Assembly: GCA_023391425.1 (NCBI GenBank)
Contig: JAEWAX010000124.1
Coordinates: 1 to 10,805 of the forward strand
Direction of reading: 5' to 3'
Length of the DNA stretch: 10,805 nucleotides
From: Bacillota bacterium
GTDB taxonomy: Bacteria; Bacillota; Clostridia; Acetivibrionales; DSM-1351
Below the pieces are notes generated by a model that did no database searches, was not told the DNA's origin, and saw only the letters and a program-made list of their open reading frames with translations. This document shows positions 1 to 5,612 of this stretch, in pieces (the first letter of the stretch is position 1; each line of letters opens with the position of its first letter). Both the position numbers and the translations under genes were made by a program.

Positions 1-127
1 GTACAGGCTACTTAACAACAAATCCTTATTTGTATATAAGTTTATCTGATGTTTACCACCTCTAATACCTAGACTTCTAATAGTGTAAAGATAAGCGATG
101 ATATAACTCTGGATAACTATATTTAAC

Positions 128-877
128 TCATTCAATGCTTAGCGTATCTCCATTCTCTTTTAACCAAGCTCTGCATTTTTTATATTGTGGAAATACACCT
201 TCGACAAGTTTCCAAAACTCTTTTGAATGGTTCATCTCCTTCATATGACAGAGTTCATGAACAACTACATAATCAAGTATTTCCAGTGAAGCCATTATAA
301 GCTTCCAATTAAAGTTTATATTACCTCTTGCGCTGCAACTACCCCATCTCGTTTTTTGTTCTCTAATAGTAATTTTCTTTGGTATTACCCCTATAATTGA
401 AGAATAATGCTTAACTCTTTCAGCAATTATTAACTTAAATTGTACTACATACCACTGTTTCAATGCCTCCCTTAACTTTTCAGCCTCAATTCTATTAGGA
501 AATGCAATTATTAAATTTTCACCATTAAGTCTAACTACTGGTTTCTTTAACGTACTGCTATTAAACAACTTAAGTTTATATTCTTTTCCTAAGTAGCTAA
601 AACTTTCACCCTCTTCAAATTCTTTTGATTTTTTTATTTTAAATGTTCTTGTCTCAAACTCTTTTAATTTTTTAACAATCCAATCTGACTTTTGCTGTAA
701 CAACTGGTTTATATAGTTCTCAGATACTTTAGTTGGACTTATAACCTTCACTGAACCATTTTTTTCTATTGCAATTCCAATAGTTTTTCTGCTACTTCTT
801 TTTAATATGTATTTTAATTCTTTTCCACCAATGAAAATACTGCAAATCTTCTCATTGTATTGTTTGTCCTTTTCCAC
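128..877 (-). CDS. YgjP-type (DUF45, M48-like) zinc metallopeptidase
   Basis: Predicted cytosolic zinc-dependent peptidase of the YgjP/DUF45 family (249 aa, normal length). The C-terminal catalytic segment carries HELCH at residues 207-211, followed by a third histidine at 217 (HExxH-x5-H). This is the gluzincin-like zinc site of this family and of SprT-like proteins. The conserved TRWGSCS block just upstream, at about residues 176-182, is also a hallmark. There is no signal peptide or membrane segment. The start is GTG at 877: an in-frame TAA lies immediately upstream, so it is the first possible start in the frame, with a weak GGGGG ribosome site 8 nt before it. The gene lies 65 nt downstream of the MBL-fold hydrolase on the same strand. 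A lone TATAAT at 924-929 could start its own transcript, but no good -35 is visible. The physiological substrate of the family is not well established. Confidence 0.9.
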   Translation of the reverse strand: MEKDKQYNEKICSIFIGGKELKYILKRSSRKTIGIAIEKNGSVKVISPTKVSENYINQLLQQKSDWIVKKLKEFETRTFKIKKSKEFEEGESFSYLGKEYKLKLFNSSTLKKPVVRLNGENLIIAFPNRIEAEKLREALKQWYVVQFKLIIAERVKHYSSIIGVIPKKITIREQKTRWGSCSARGNINFNWKLIMASLEILDYVVVHELCHMKEMNHSKEFWKLVEGVFPQYKKCRAWLKENGDTLSIE

Positions 878-942
878 TTAAGTAACCCCCGTAGTTGCTA
901 ATGCAAATACAAAATGTTATGACATTATAAAATTCTATTTAT

Positions 943-1785
943 CTAAAGTTCTAATTCATCACCGGTTTTGAAATAGCCTATTTTATCTCCCATAACGCCC
1001 TTTAATATTTTAAAACCTCTGTCTCCCGTGCAATGGCAAGTGTACGTCTTTTCAATATTATATTTCAACAGTCTTTCTCCTAACTCAACTATATTCTTCT
1101 TTTTCTCACCTAGATATTTAGGTAATACAAAGCTCATTAAATGGAACCCACCTATTACTATTTGTATTGGATACCCCGGAAAATGCTTCATTACTTCCTC
1201 TATCATATTATCAACGCCATTATGGCTGCATCCTGATATAATAATTAGTTTGCCATTGTTAATTATTACAATAGCAACTTCGTGATTGAAGTTGTCCTTT
1301 ACATATACTTTGTTTTTCAATGCAAGCAGTCTATCATTTGTTTTTGGGAGAAGATATTTCTGTTCAAAGCCAGATATAATAGATACATTCTCATCTATTT
1401 TCATGTAATTATCAACAAAGGTGATTCTTTGCGCGAAATTGGTAAAAACCTCTTGTGGCGTAGAAACGTCTCCTTTAAAACACAAAGCCGCTCTAAAAAA
1501 CACTTTCTGGTTAGCATTTTTACTAATATAAAGCTTAGCTCTCTGATTTCTCTCCAAAAATTTCAATAATCCACCCGTATGGTCATGATGCGAGTGAGAT
1601 GCAATTACTAAATCAACATCTTCGATTTTGACACCCATTTCTTTTGCATTGTCTATAAAAGCACCTGAGTCTCCTGTATCAACAAGTATTTTAGCTGAAC
1701 CTGTATCAATGTAAATGGACAACCCATGTTCAGCTTTATATTTACTATTATTGCTCTTGTTCTCAATTAATGCCTTTATTTTCAT
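943..1785 (-). CDS. MBL-fold metallo-hydrolase (COG1237-like)
   Basis: Metallo-beta-lactamase-fold hydrolase of 280 aa. The metal-binding signature SHSHHDHTGG spans residues 63-72, with H64, H66, D68 and H69 as ligands. Further candidate ligands are H188 in SGCSHNG and H215 in IGGFHL, and H251 lies in the CHCTG segment near the C terminus. This arrangement matches the family often annotated as 7,8-dihydropterin-6-yl-methyl-4-(beta-D-ribofuranosyl)aminobenzene-5'-phosphate synthase-like or COG1237. The exact substrate cannot be read from the sequence. It has no signal peptide, so it should be cytosolic. ATG at 1785 is preceded by GGAGAGAGA (1788-1796). Its promoter is at 1856-1884 and the structured repeat array begins 18 bp beyond the -35. 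The metallopeptidase gene follows 65 nt downstream and may be cotranscribed. Confidence 0.88.
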   Translation of the reverse strand: MKIKALIENKSNNSKYKAEHGLSIYIDTGSAKILVDTGDSGAFIDNAKEMGVKIEDVDLVIASHSHHDHTGGLLKFLERNQRAKLYISKNANQKVFFRAALCFKGDVSTPQEVFTNFAQRITFVDNYMKIDENVSIISGFEQKYLLPKTNDRLLALKNKVYVKDNFNHEVAIVIINNGKLIIISGCSHNGVDNMIEEVMKHFPGYPIQIVIGGFHLMSFVLPKYLGEKKKNIVELGERLLKYNIEKTYTCHCTGDRGFKILKGVMGDKIGYFKTGDELEL

Positions 1786-1831
1786 ATTCTCTCTCCATGC
1801 TTATAAATAACACAATAGCGTTGCTTCAATT

Positions 1832-1847
1832 AACATAATAATATGTT
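1832..1847. promoter_or_regulatory. 16-bp dyad in the leader of the MBL hydrolase gene
   Basis: AACATA-ATAA-TATGTT is a perfect inverted repeat with 6-bp arms and a 4-nt spacer. It lies about 10-25 nt downstream of the hydrolase -10 box, in the untranslated leader. It could be an operator or a weak leader hairpin. The AT-rich composition makes chance occurrence possible. Confidence 0.3.
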
Positions 1848-1855
1848 TTACATTA

Positions 1856-1884
1856 ATAATATCGTCATCTCTCATATAAGTCAA
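1856..1884 (-). promoter_or_regulatory. Vegetative-type promoter of the MBL hydrolase gene
   Basis: On the minus strand, TTGACT (1879-1884) and TATTAT (1856-1861) are separated by exactly 17 bp, a near-consensus housekeeping sigma promoter. Transcription would start near 1848 and leave a leader of about 60 nt before the ATG at 1785. The repeat array is directly upstream. Confidence 0.75.
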
Positions 1885-1910
1885 TTCAAGATTCTGCTAC
1901 TAAACTTCAT

Positions 1911-2010
1911 CTGAGCTAAGTCTTCTTTATCTTCGTGGCGATACTAACCTCCTGTTCCCTGAACATGAGCTAATTATCGCCAAGCTCGAAATAAGGGCGA
2001 CTAAGCTCAG
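1911..2010. repeat. Inverted-repeat unit 1 of the array
   Basis: The unit folds nearly end to end in three helices. The outer helix pairs 1911-1922 with 1999-2010 (one A/A mismatch). The middle helix pairs 1926-1935 with 1987-1995 (one bulged C at 1931). The inner helix pairs TGGCGATA (1936-1943) with TATCGCCA (1975-1982), perfect over 8 bp. A small apical stem TGTTC/GAACA (1953-1957 with 1961-1965) lies inside the loop. Confidence 0.85.
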
Positions 2011-2020
2011 AAAACTTCAT

Positions 2021-2120
2021 CTGAGCTAAGTCTTCTTTATCTTCGTGGCGATACTAACCTCCTGTTCCTTAAACATGAGCTAATTATCGCCAAGCTCGAA
2101 ATAAAGGCGACTAAGCTCAG
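2021..2120. repeat. Inverted-repeat unit 2 of the array
   Basis: Same three-helix layout as unit 1. It differs from unit 1 at 2069, 2071 and 2105. The change at 2071 makes the last apical pair C/A on the plus strand but a G-U wobble on the minus strand. The change at 2105 turns the end of the middle helix into a plain A-T pair. Confidence 0.85.
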
Positions 2121-2130
2121 AAAACTTCAT

Positions 2131-2230
2131 CTGAGCTAAGTCTTCTTTATCTTCGCGGCGATACTAACCTCCTGTTCCTTGAACATGAGCTAATTATCGC
2201 CAAGCTCGAAATAAGGGCGACTAAGCTCAG
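2131..2230. repeat. Inverted-repeat unit 3 of the array
   Basis: Same layout as unit 1. It differs at 2156 and 2179. The T-to-C change at 2156 leaves a C/A mismatch at the base of the inner helix on the plus strand but a U-G wobble in a minus-strand RNA. An orphan copy of the left arm follows at 2241-2252, without a matching right arm. Confidence 0.85.
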
Positions 2231-2347
2231 AAAACTTCATCTGAGCTAAGTCTTCTTTATAGTTTTTCTGAATACACATATATTAGTATCTTGATTTATT
2301 TTCATCTCATAAGCATGAACATGGAAATAAAACTGAGGGATGAAGAG

Positions 2348-2968
2348 TTGAATAAATCTACCTATAGTAATAAGATATTTAATATTTTACTTTACTTTTT
2401 TTTATATTCATTCTGCGGTTGGGTTTTTGAGACTATCTATAGCTCTATTTATCATGGCCATTTTGTAAAAAGAGGTTTTCTAATAGGACCTATATGTGGA
2501 ATCTATGGAATAGGTACAATCTTAGTTATTTATATCCTAGGTCATATAAAAGCCCACCCATTTTTATTGTTTTTGTGCTCTTCACTTTTAACATCGATAT
2601 TAGAGCTTATAGTAGGGATACTTTTAAAGGCCCTATTAGACCAAAGGCTATGGAATTACAGTGATAAATTTGCCAATTTCATGGGGTTTATATGCCTACG
2701 AAATACTTTAATATGGGGTATTCTAGCACTATTTGTAATATATAAAGTTCATCCTTTTATTATAAAACTCATAACCTCTATACCAATAAGAACTAAAAAA
2801 CTAATATGCTATACAGTTTTTATTGCCATATGTTTTGATTTAAGTATATCAATATATACAAGCCTAAACGGTATAGGCAATTTTACATGGCTATCACAGA
2901 TATTTTTACAGAAATTAGATAAGATTGTGAATGTATCTTCAAAGGTTGTTTATTACATAAGTCATTAG
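2348..2968 (+). CDS. CmpB-type integral membrane protein (PF06541, putative ABC transporter permease)
   Basis: Integral membrane protein of about 206 aa with five predicted hydrophobic helices and no soluble domain. It shows the hallmarks of the PF06541 'putative ABC-transporter type IV / CmpB' family: FFLYSFCGWVFET in the first helix, RGFLIGPICGIYGIG after it, and a LWNYS motif with a following N-x-x-G segment. The biochemical role of the family is unknown. The start is uncertain. TTG at 2348 has the only good ribosome site (GAGGG at 2335-2339, 8 nt spacing) and fits the family, where the first helix comes soon after the start. In-frame alternatives at 2291 (TTG), 2315 (ATG) and 2321 (ATG) lack a visible ribosome site. 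It is the only plus-strand gene, divergent from the MBL hydrolase across the repeat array. Confidence 0.82.
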   Translation: MNKSTYSNKIFNILLYFFLYSFCGWVFETIYSSIYHGHFVKRGFLIGPICGIYGIGTILVIYILGHIKAHPFLLFLCSSLLTSILELIVGILLKALLDQRLWNYSDKFANFMGFICLRNTLIWGILALFVIYKVHPFIIKLITSIPIRTKKLICYTVFIAICFDLSISIYTSLNGIGNFTWLSQIFLQKLDKIVNVSSKVVYYISH

Positions 2969-2984
2969 AATTATTGGACATCTC

Positions 2985-3016
2985 AAAACAATTCATAAAT
3001 TTTCATGCATTGTTTT
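2985..3016. terminator. Bidirectional terminator between convergent genes
   Basis: AAAACAAT (2985-2992) pairs with ATTGTTTT (3009-3016). After one mismatch, CAT pairs with ATG inside. A T-run follows on the plus strand (3013-3017) and the complementary A-run gives U's on the minus transcript. It serves the CmpB-type gene and overlaps the stop codon of the convergent ArsC/Spx-like gene. Confidence 0.7.
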
Positions 3017-3351
3017 TATTCCCACTCTTCCCAAACTTCAGGTTTATAGCCTACAGTAGCTTTTCGCCCATTTCGAACAATTGGCGAATTAAACAGCTTA
3101 GGATTTTTGAAAAGTACCTCTTCTGCCACTTTTCCAACACCTAAATTCTTCATATTTAGTCTGTCATATTCCTTGCTGTTCATATTTATCAAGTCTTTAA
3201 TTCCAACGATTGCCTTTACACTATCAAATTCACCTTTGCTAAGACCATACTTGTACAAGTCAATATACTGGTAGTTTATTTTTCTCTCTTTAAAATATCT
3301 CTCAGCCTTCTGTGTTTCAAAACCTTTAGCGCCAAAAATTTGAATGTTCAT
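3016..3351 (-). CDS. ArsC/Spx/YffB-family thioredoxin-fold protein lacking the family cysteine
   Basis: A 111-aa protein whose length and layout match the ArsC/Spx/YffB family ('arsenate reductase family protein'): an N-terminal beta strand MNIQIFG, a helix with QKAERYFKER at 14-23, and the C-terminal block IVRNG-x-x-A-TVGYKPE at about 91-104. In the family the loop after the first strand normally carries a redox cysteine, as in KKC-x-D-T. Here the loop reads AKGFET with Gly at residue 10 (codon GGT), and the protein contains no cysteine at all. Thiol-based arsenate reduction by this protein is therefore unlikely. It may be an inactive or regulatory relative, or may bind another partner. It is not part of the arsenic operon, which lies more than 4 kb away. 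The ribosome site GGAG lies 7 nt before the ATG. TTGACT occurs upstream but without a well-spaced -10. Confidence 0.8.
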   Translation of the reverse strand: MNIQIFGAKGFETQKAERYFKERKINYQYIDLYKYGLSKGEFDSVKAIVGIKDLINMNSKEYDRLNMKNLGVGKVAEEVLFKNPKLFNSPIVRNGRKATVGYKPEVWEEWE

Positions 3352-3466
3352 TATAAATCTCCAATTTATATTGTTAATTACGATATTCCTTTATAAAGTT
3401 AATTCATTTAACCAGTATCTTTCAGTCAATCCCAAAAGTTTAATATGACTTACCCTTTTATTCCCC

Positions 3467-3958
3467 CTACTGAAGCAAAAGTAAAATTTTCTCCCATTGC
3501 TCAAACTTTTGCTCAAATTTAATCGCATTTGCAGGACTAGTTGAAGGCAATCTATACATAGGGATATTAATATCACTGTGTATCCTTCTTACAAATTTTT
3601 TAAAAAGTTTTTCTGCTAACTCTCCATTAAAGTAAATTGCCTTGATATTTGGATACTGCTTTAATAATTTTTCAAAATCATTTGGTATTGGATTTTTTAT
3701 ATTGCTGTCACTGCTGCCTTCCCTGTAGCATGCTTTAAGCACATCCCATAGTGCGATATTATGCTGTAGTAAAAATGCTTGCTTGTGAGAATAGTCATTA
3801 GTCAGTTCTTCCTTAAATAATGAGTAAATTATTTTCCAAAAAGCATTCCTCTCATGTCCATAATACTCTTGCTTTTCGAGAGATTTGACTCCCGGCATAG
3901 TTCCTAATATCAATATTTGGCATTCTTTATCTATTATTGGTCTGAATGAGCTAATCAT
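3467..3958 (-). CDS. DNA-deoxyinosine (hypoxanthine) glycosylase, uracil-DNA glycosylase superfamily
   Basis: A 163-aa base-excision repair enzyme of the HDG branch (family 6) of the uracil-DNA glycosylase superfamily. Its known family activity is removal of hypoxanthine, the product of adenine deamination, from DNA. Motif 1 is LGTMPGVKSLEKQEYYGH at about residues 18-35, followed by RNAFWKI, whose Asn at residue 38 corresponds to the catalytic Asn of the family. The second active-site loop is LPSTSPAN at about 137-144. Length is typical and the protein should be cytosolic. ATG at 3958 has only a short GGTGA ribosome site close to the start. It lies downstream of the PilZ genes on the same strand, with a 74-nt gap, so cotranscription is possible but no functional link is evident. 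Confidence 0.88.
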   Translation of the reverse strand: MISSFRPIIDKECQILILGTMPGVKSLEKQEYYGHERNAFWKIIYSLFKEELTNDYSHKQAFLLQHNIALWDVLKACYREGSSDSNIKNPIPNDFEKLLKQYPNIKAIYFNGELAEKLFKKFVRRIHSDINIPMYRLPSTSPANAIKFEQKFEQWEKILLLLQ

Positions 3959-3984
3959 GATGTCACCATTAGAGTTGTTACGTT

Positions 3985-4036
3985 ATAGATATTTTATTAA
4001 CTTATTTCATCTTAATATGTTATGTATAAAATCTAT
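3985..4036 (-). terminator. Possible weak terminator after the first PilZ gene
   Basis: ATAGATATTTTA (3985-3996) pairs with TAAAATCTAT (4027-4036) apart from one bulge, with a loop of about 30 nt. It overlaps the stop codon of the PilZ gene that ends at 4033. The stem is AT-rich and the loop large, so this is a tentative call. Confidence 0.25.
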
Positions 4037-4680
4037 ATTTTAAACCTTGAACTCAATATATGCCTATACATTAGCTCTCTTTCATTCTGAACTAAATTAA
4101 CTATCTGATTTTGTGCTGCATACATGGCATTTTTGTCTCTATGTATAATTTGAATGCCATATTCATTTCTCCCAAAGCTCTTATCTTTTCTTACCACCGT
4201 TCCATCATACTTTGAAACATTATTACTCAAATATATAGCAATCTCTACAACATCATCAACCTCAAAATCCCCATCCGAGTAGACACACATACCTGAGTAG
4301 CTAATATTTTTTATACATGCAGATAATCTTGTATTTGTGTCTAGCACCTTTATGTCTCCAAGCAGCGAGGTAGGATATCTATCAAATTCTCTTTTATCTA
4401 ATTCTTTTGCAAGCCTAGCTACATTATTAGAGCATATTATATACTCATCATTCTGAGGTGTAATACCTATCACGCTACCACCATTAACTTGAAGGTCGTC
4501 TTCATCTTTTAATACACCTATTAGAACTGGATCTCCTTTAAGAATCTCAGCTCCGTTGTTTTTGTTATCATTATCATCAAACTTAATAGTAAATAATTTA
4601 TTGATATCTCCACTTATTGCTGTACAGTTTATTGGTTTAAATTTATTATAATGTCTTAGTACTAAACTCACTTTTTGCAT
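4033..4680 (-). CDS. PilZ-domain cyclic-di-GMP receptor, downstream paralog
   Basis: A 215-aa two-domain protein. Residues 1 to about 90 resemble the N-terminal beta domain found before PilZ in YcgR-like proteins. The PilZ domain runs from about 95 to the end. Both c-di-GMP-binding motifs are intact: RxxxR as R97-E-F-D-R101, and the (D/N)xSxxG motif as NISYSG at 125-130. It is therefore expected to bind c-di-GMP and modulate motility, envelope or surface functions; the output is not visible. I use ATG at 4680 because GGAGG (4686-4690) is 5 nt before it and the paralog starts with the same MQK. An in-frame TTG at 4692 overlaps that ribosome site. It lies 107 nt downstream of the second PilZ gene, clearly a duplicate of it. 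Confidence 0.88.
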   Translation of the reverse strand: MQKVSLVLRHYNKFKPINCTAISGDINKLFTIKFDDNDNKNNGAEILKGDPVLIGVLKDEDDLQVNGGSVIGITPQNDEYIICSNNVARLAKELDKREFDRYPTSLLGDIKVLDTNTRLSACIKNISYSGMCVYSDGDFEVDDVVEIAIYLSNNVSKYDGTVVRKDKSFGRNEYGIQIIHRDKNAMYAAQNQIVNLVQNERELMYRHILSSRFKI

Positions 4681-4787
4681 AGTGTCCTCCAAAAATTGCT
4701 ACAATAACTTTCATACATCATATTCTATATTAACAGAATAGCACTTTATTTTTGCGTAAACAACCCTAACTCTGTGTTTAAGGACAT

Positions 4788-5426
4788 TTAAAGCTTTAAT
4801 TTAGAATTTAATAAATGCTTATATATTATATCCTTTTCACTTTGTACCAAACTAGTTAACTGAGCCTGTGCGGTGGATATTGAATTTTTATCTCTATGTA
4901 CTATTTTAATGCCATACTCATTTCTTCCATAGTTTTTTGCTTTCCTAATTACAATTCCATCATACATTGCAACACTATTATTTAAAAATATACACACTTC
5001 AACATTATCCTCAACATTAAAATCACCAGTAGAATACACACACATGCCAGAGTAGCTTAAATCTTTTAGACATAAGCTCTCCCTTTTATTAGAATTCTGC
5101 AACTTTATTTCACCAAGTAGAGAAGTTGGATATCTCTCATATTGCCTTCGTTCTATGTTAATATTAAATGCTATCTCATTAGCATAAATAATATACTTAT
5201 CGTCTTGTTGTGTGACACCAACTACATTCCCTCCGGTAATACTTAGGGACTCATCATCATTCAACCGTCCTATCAACACTGGGTCTCCCTTAATCATTTC
5301 AAGCCCCTTGCCCTCATTATTACTTAATTCTACTGTAAATAATTTATTGGCATCTCCACTTATCACTGAACAATTTATTGGCTTTAGTTTATTATAGTGC
5401 CTTAATACTAAGTTCGATTTTTGCAT
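4788..5426 (-). CDS. PilZ-domain cyclic-di-GMP receptor, upstream paralog
   Basis: A 212-aa protein, collinear with and closely similar to the neighbouring PilZ protein (24 of the first 30 residues are identical). It has an N-terminal YcgR-like beta domain to about residue 88, then a PilZ domain with RxxxR as R94-Q-Y-E-R98 and (D/N)xSxxG as DLSYSG at 122-127, so the ligand site looks intact. It lacks a catalytic cyclase or phosphodiesterase domain and a signal peptide, so it is a cytosolic effector. ATG at 5426 has GGAGG (5432-5436) 5 nt upstream. Its promoter is at 5490-5518, overlapped by GTATA-type half-sites. Divergence between the paralogs is mostly in the linker before PilZ (about residues 32-62 and 84-93), which could separate partners or affinity. 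Confidence 0.88.
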   Translation of the reverse strand: MQKSNLVLRHYNKLKPINCSVISGDANKLFTVELSNNEGKGLEMIKGDPVLIGRLNDDESLSITGGNVVGVTQQDDKYIIYANEIAFNINIERRQYERYPTSLLGEIKLQNSNKRESLCLKDLSYSGMCVYSTGDFNVEDNVEVCIFLNNSVAMYDGIVIRKAKNYGRNEYGIKIVHRDKNSISTAQAQLTSLVQSEKDIIYKHLLNSKLKL

Positions 5427-5473
5427 TGTGGCCTCCGAAGATAATTATTATTAATTTAACATCATAAAAGCTA

Positions 5474-5496
5474 TATACAGTTGTATAAAATTATAC
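5474..5496. promoter_or_regulatory. Overlapping GTATA/TATAC inverted half-sites at the PilZ promoter
   Basis: Three alternating half-sites lie here: TATAC (5474-5478), GTATA (5483-5487) and TATAC (5492-5496). The first and second form one perfect dyad with a 4-nt gap. The second extends with the third into GTATAAAATTATAC (5483-5496), which covers the -10 box at 5490-5495. The position fits a repressor operator. AT-rich composition lowers specificity. Confidence 0.35.
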
Positions 5497-5518
5497 ACCC
5501 TTATGAAGTATATTCCAA
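5490..5518 (-). promoter_or_regulatory. Promoter of the PilZ gene pair
   Basis: On the minus strand, TTGGAA (5513-5518) and a perfect TATAAT (5490-5495) are 17 bp apart. Transcription would begin near 5483, leaving a leader of about 57 nt before the ATG at 5426. No c-di-GMP riboswitch-like structure is apparent in the leader. Confidence 0.7.
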
Positions 5519-5544
5519 TAATGTATCAAGGATTTTATGTAAAT

Positions 5545-5588
5545 AAAAGCAATATATCACATTAGAGTAAATGCGATATATTGCTTTT
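5545..5588 (-). terminator. Strong hairpin terminator of the stress-type protein gene
   Basis: AAAAGCAATATATC (5545-5558) and GATATATTGCTTTT (5575-5588) pair perfectly over 14 bp. After one mismatch, CATT (5560-5563) pairs with AATG (5570-5573). On the minus strand the stem follows the gene ending at 5613 and runs into a T-rich tail; the symmetric stem could also stop plus-strand transcripts. Confidence 0.75.
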
Positions 5589-5612
5589 AACGTTTTGTCT
5601 TTCACTTCCTAT

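Larger units (their letters stand above)
1902..2260. repeat. Array of three 110-bp tandem repeats plus a 29-bp partial copy
   Basis: Full copies lie at 1902-2011, 2012-2121 and 2122-2231, with a partial copy at 2232-2260. Copies differ from each other at only two or three of 110 positions. The period is not a multiple of three, so a repetitive protein is unlikely. Each period holds a 100-nt unit bounded by imperfect 12-bp inverted ends, CTGAGCTAAGTC and GACTAAGCTCAG (11 of 12 pair), and adjacent units are separated by the 10-nt linker AAAACTTCAT. The array fills most of the divergent intergenic region between the MBL hydrolase promoter and the CmpB-type gene. I do not recognise it as a named element. 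It could be a noncoding RNA array, a locally amplified palindromic element or a structured regulatory region. Confidence 0.95.

Noticed and set aside
17..34. ACAAAT/ATTTGT hairpin near the left edge
   Set aside because: Only a 6-bp AT-rich stem, too far from the metallopeptidase stop to call a terminator; the first 127 bases show no gene.
1028..1569. Two plus-strand open frames of 85 and 95 aa
   Set aside because: Antisense to the MBL hydrolase gene, without a ribosome site or protein-like composition.
1902..2260. CRISPR array
   Set aside because: The segments between the 29-bp direct repeats are themselves identical, the period is 110 bp, and no cas genes are present.
3391..3576. 61-aa minus-strand open frame
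   Set aside because: It overlaps the end of the DNA glycosylase gene in another frame and has no recognisable protein features.
4681..4692. TTG start adding four residues to the downstream PilZ protein
   Set aside because: It overlaps the GGAGG ribosome site that serves ATG at 4680, and the paralog starts at the equivalent ATG.
5427..5489. Cyclic-di-GMP riboswitch in the PilZ leader
   Set aside because: The leader is only about 60 nt and AT-rich, too short for a GEMM aptamer, with no matching motifs.
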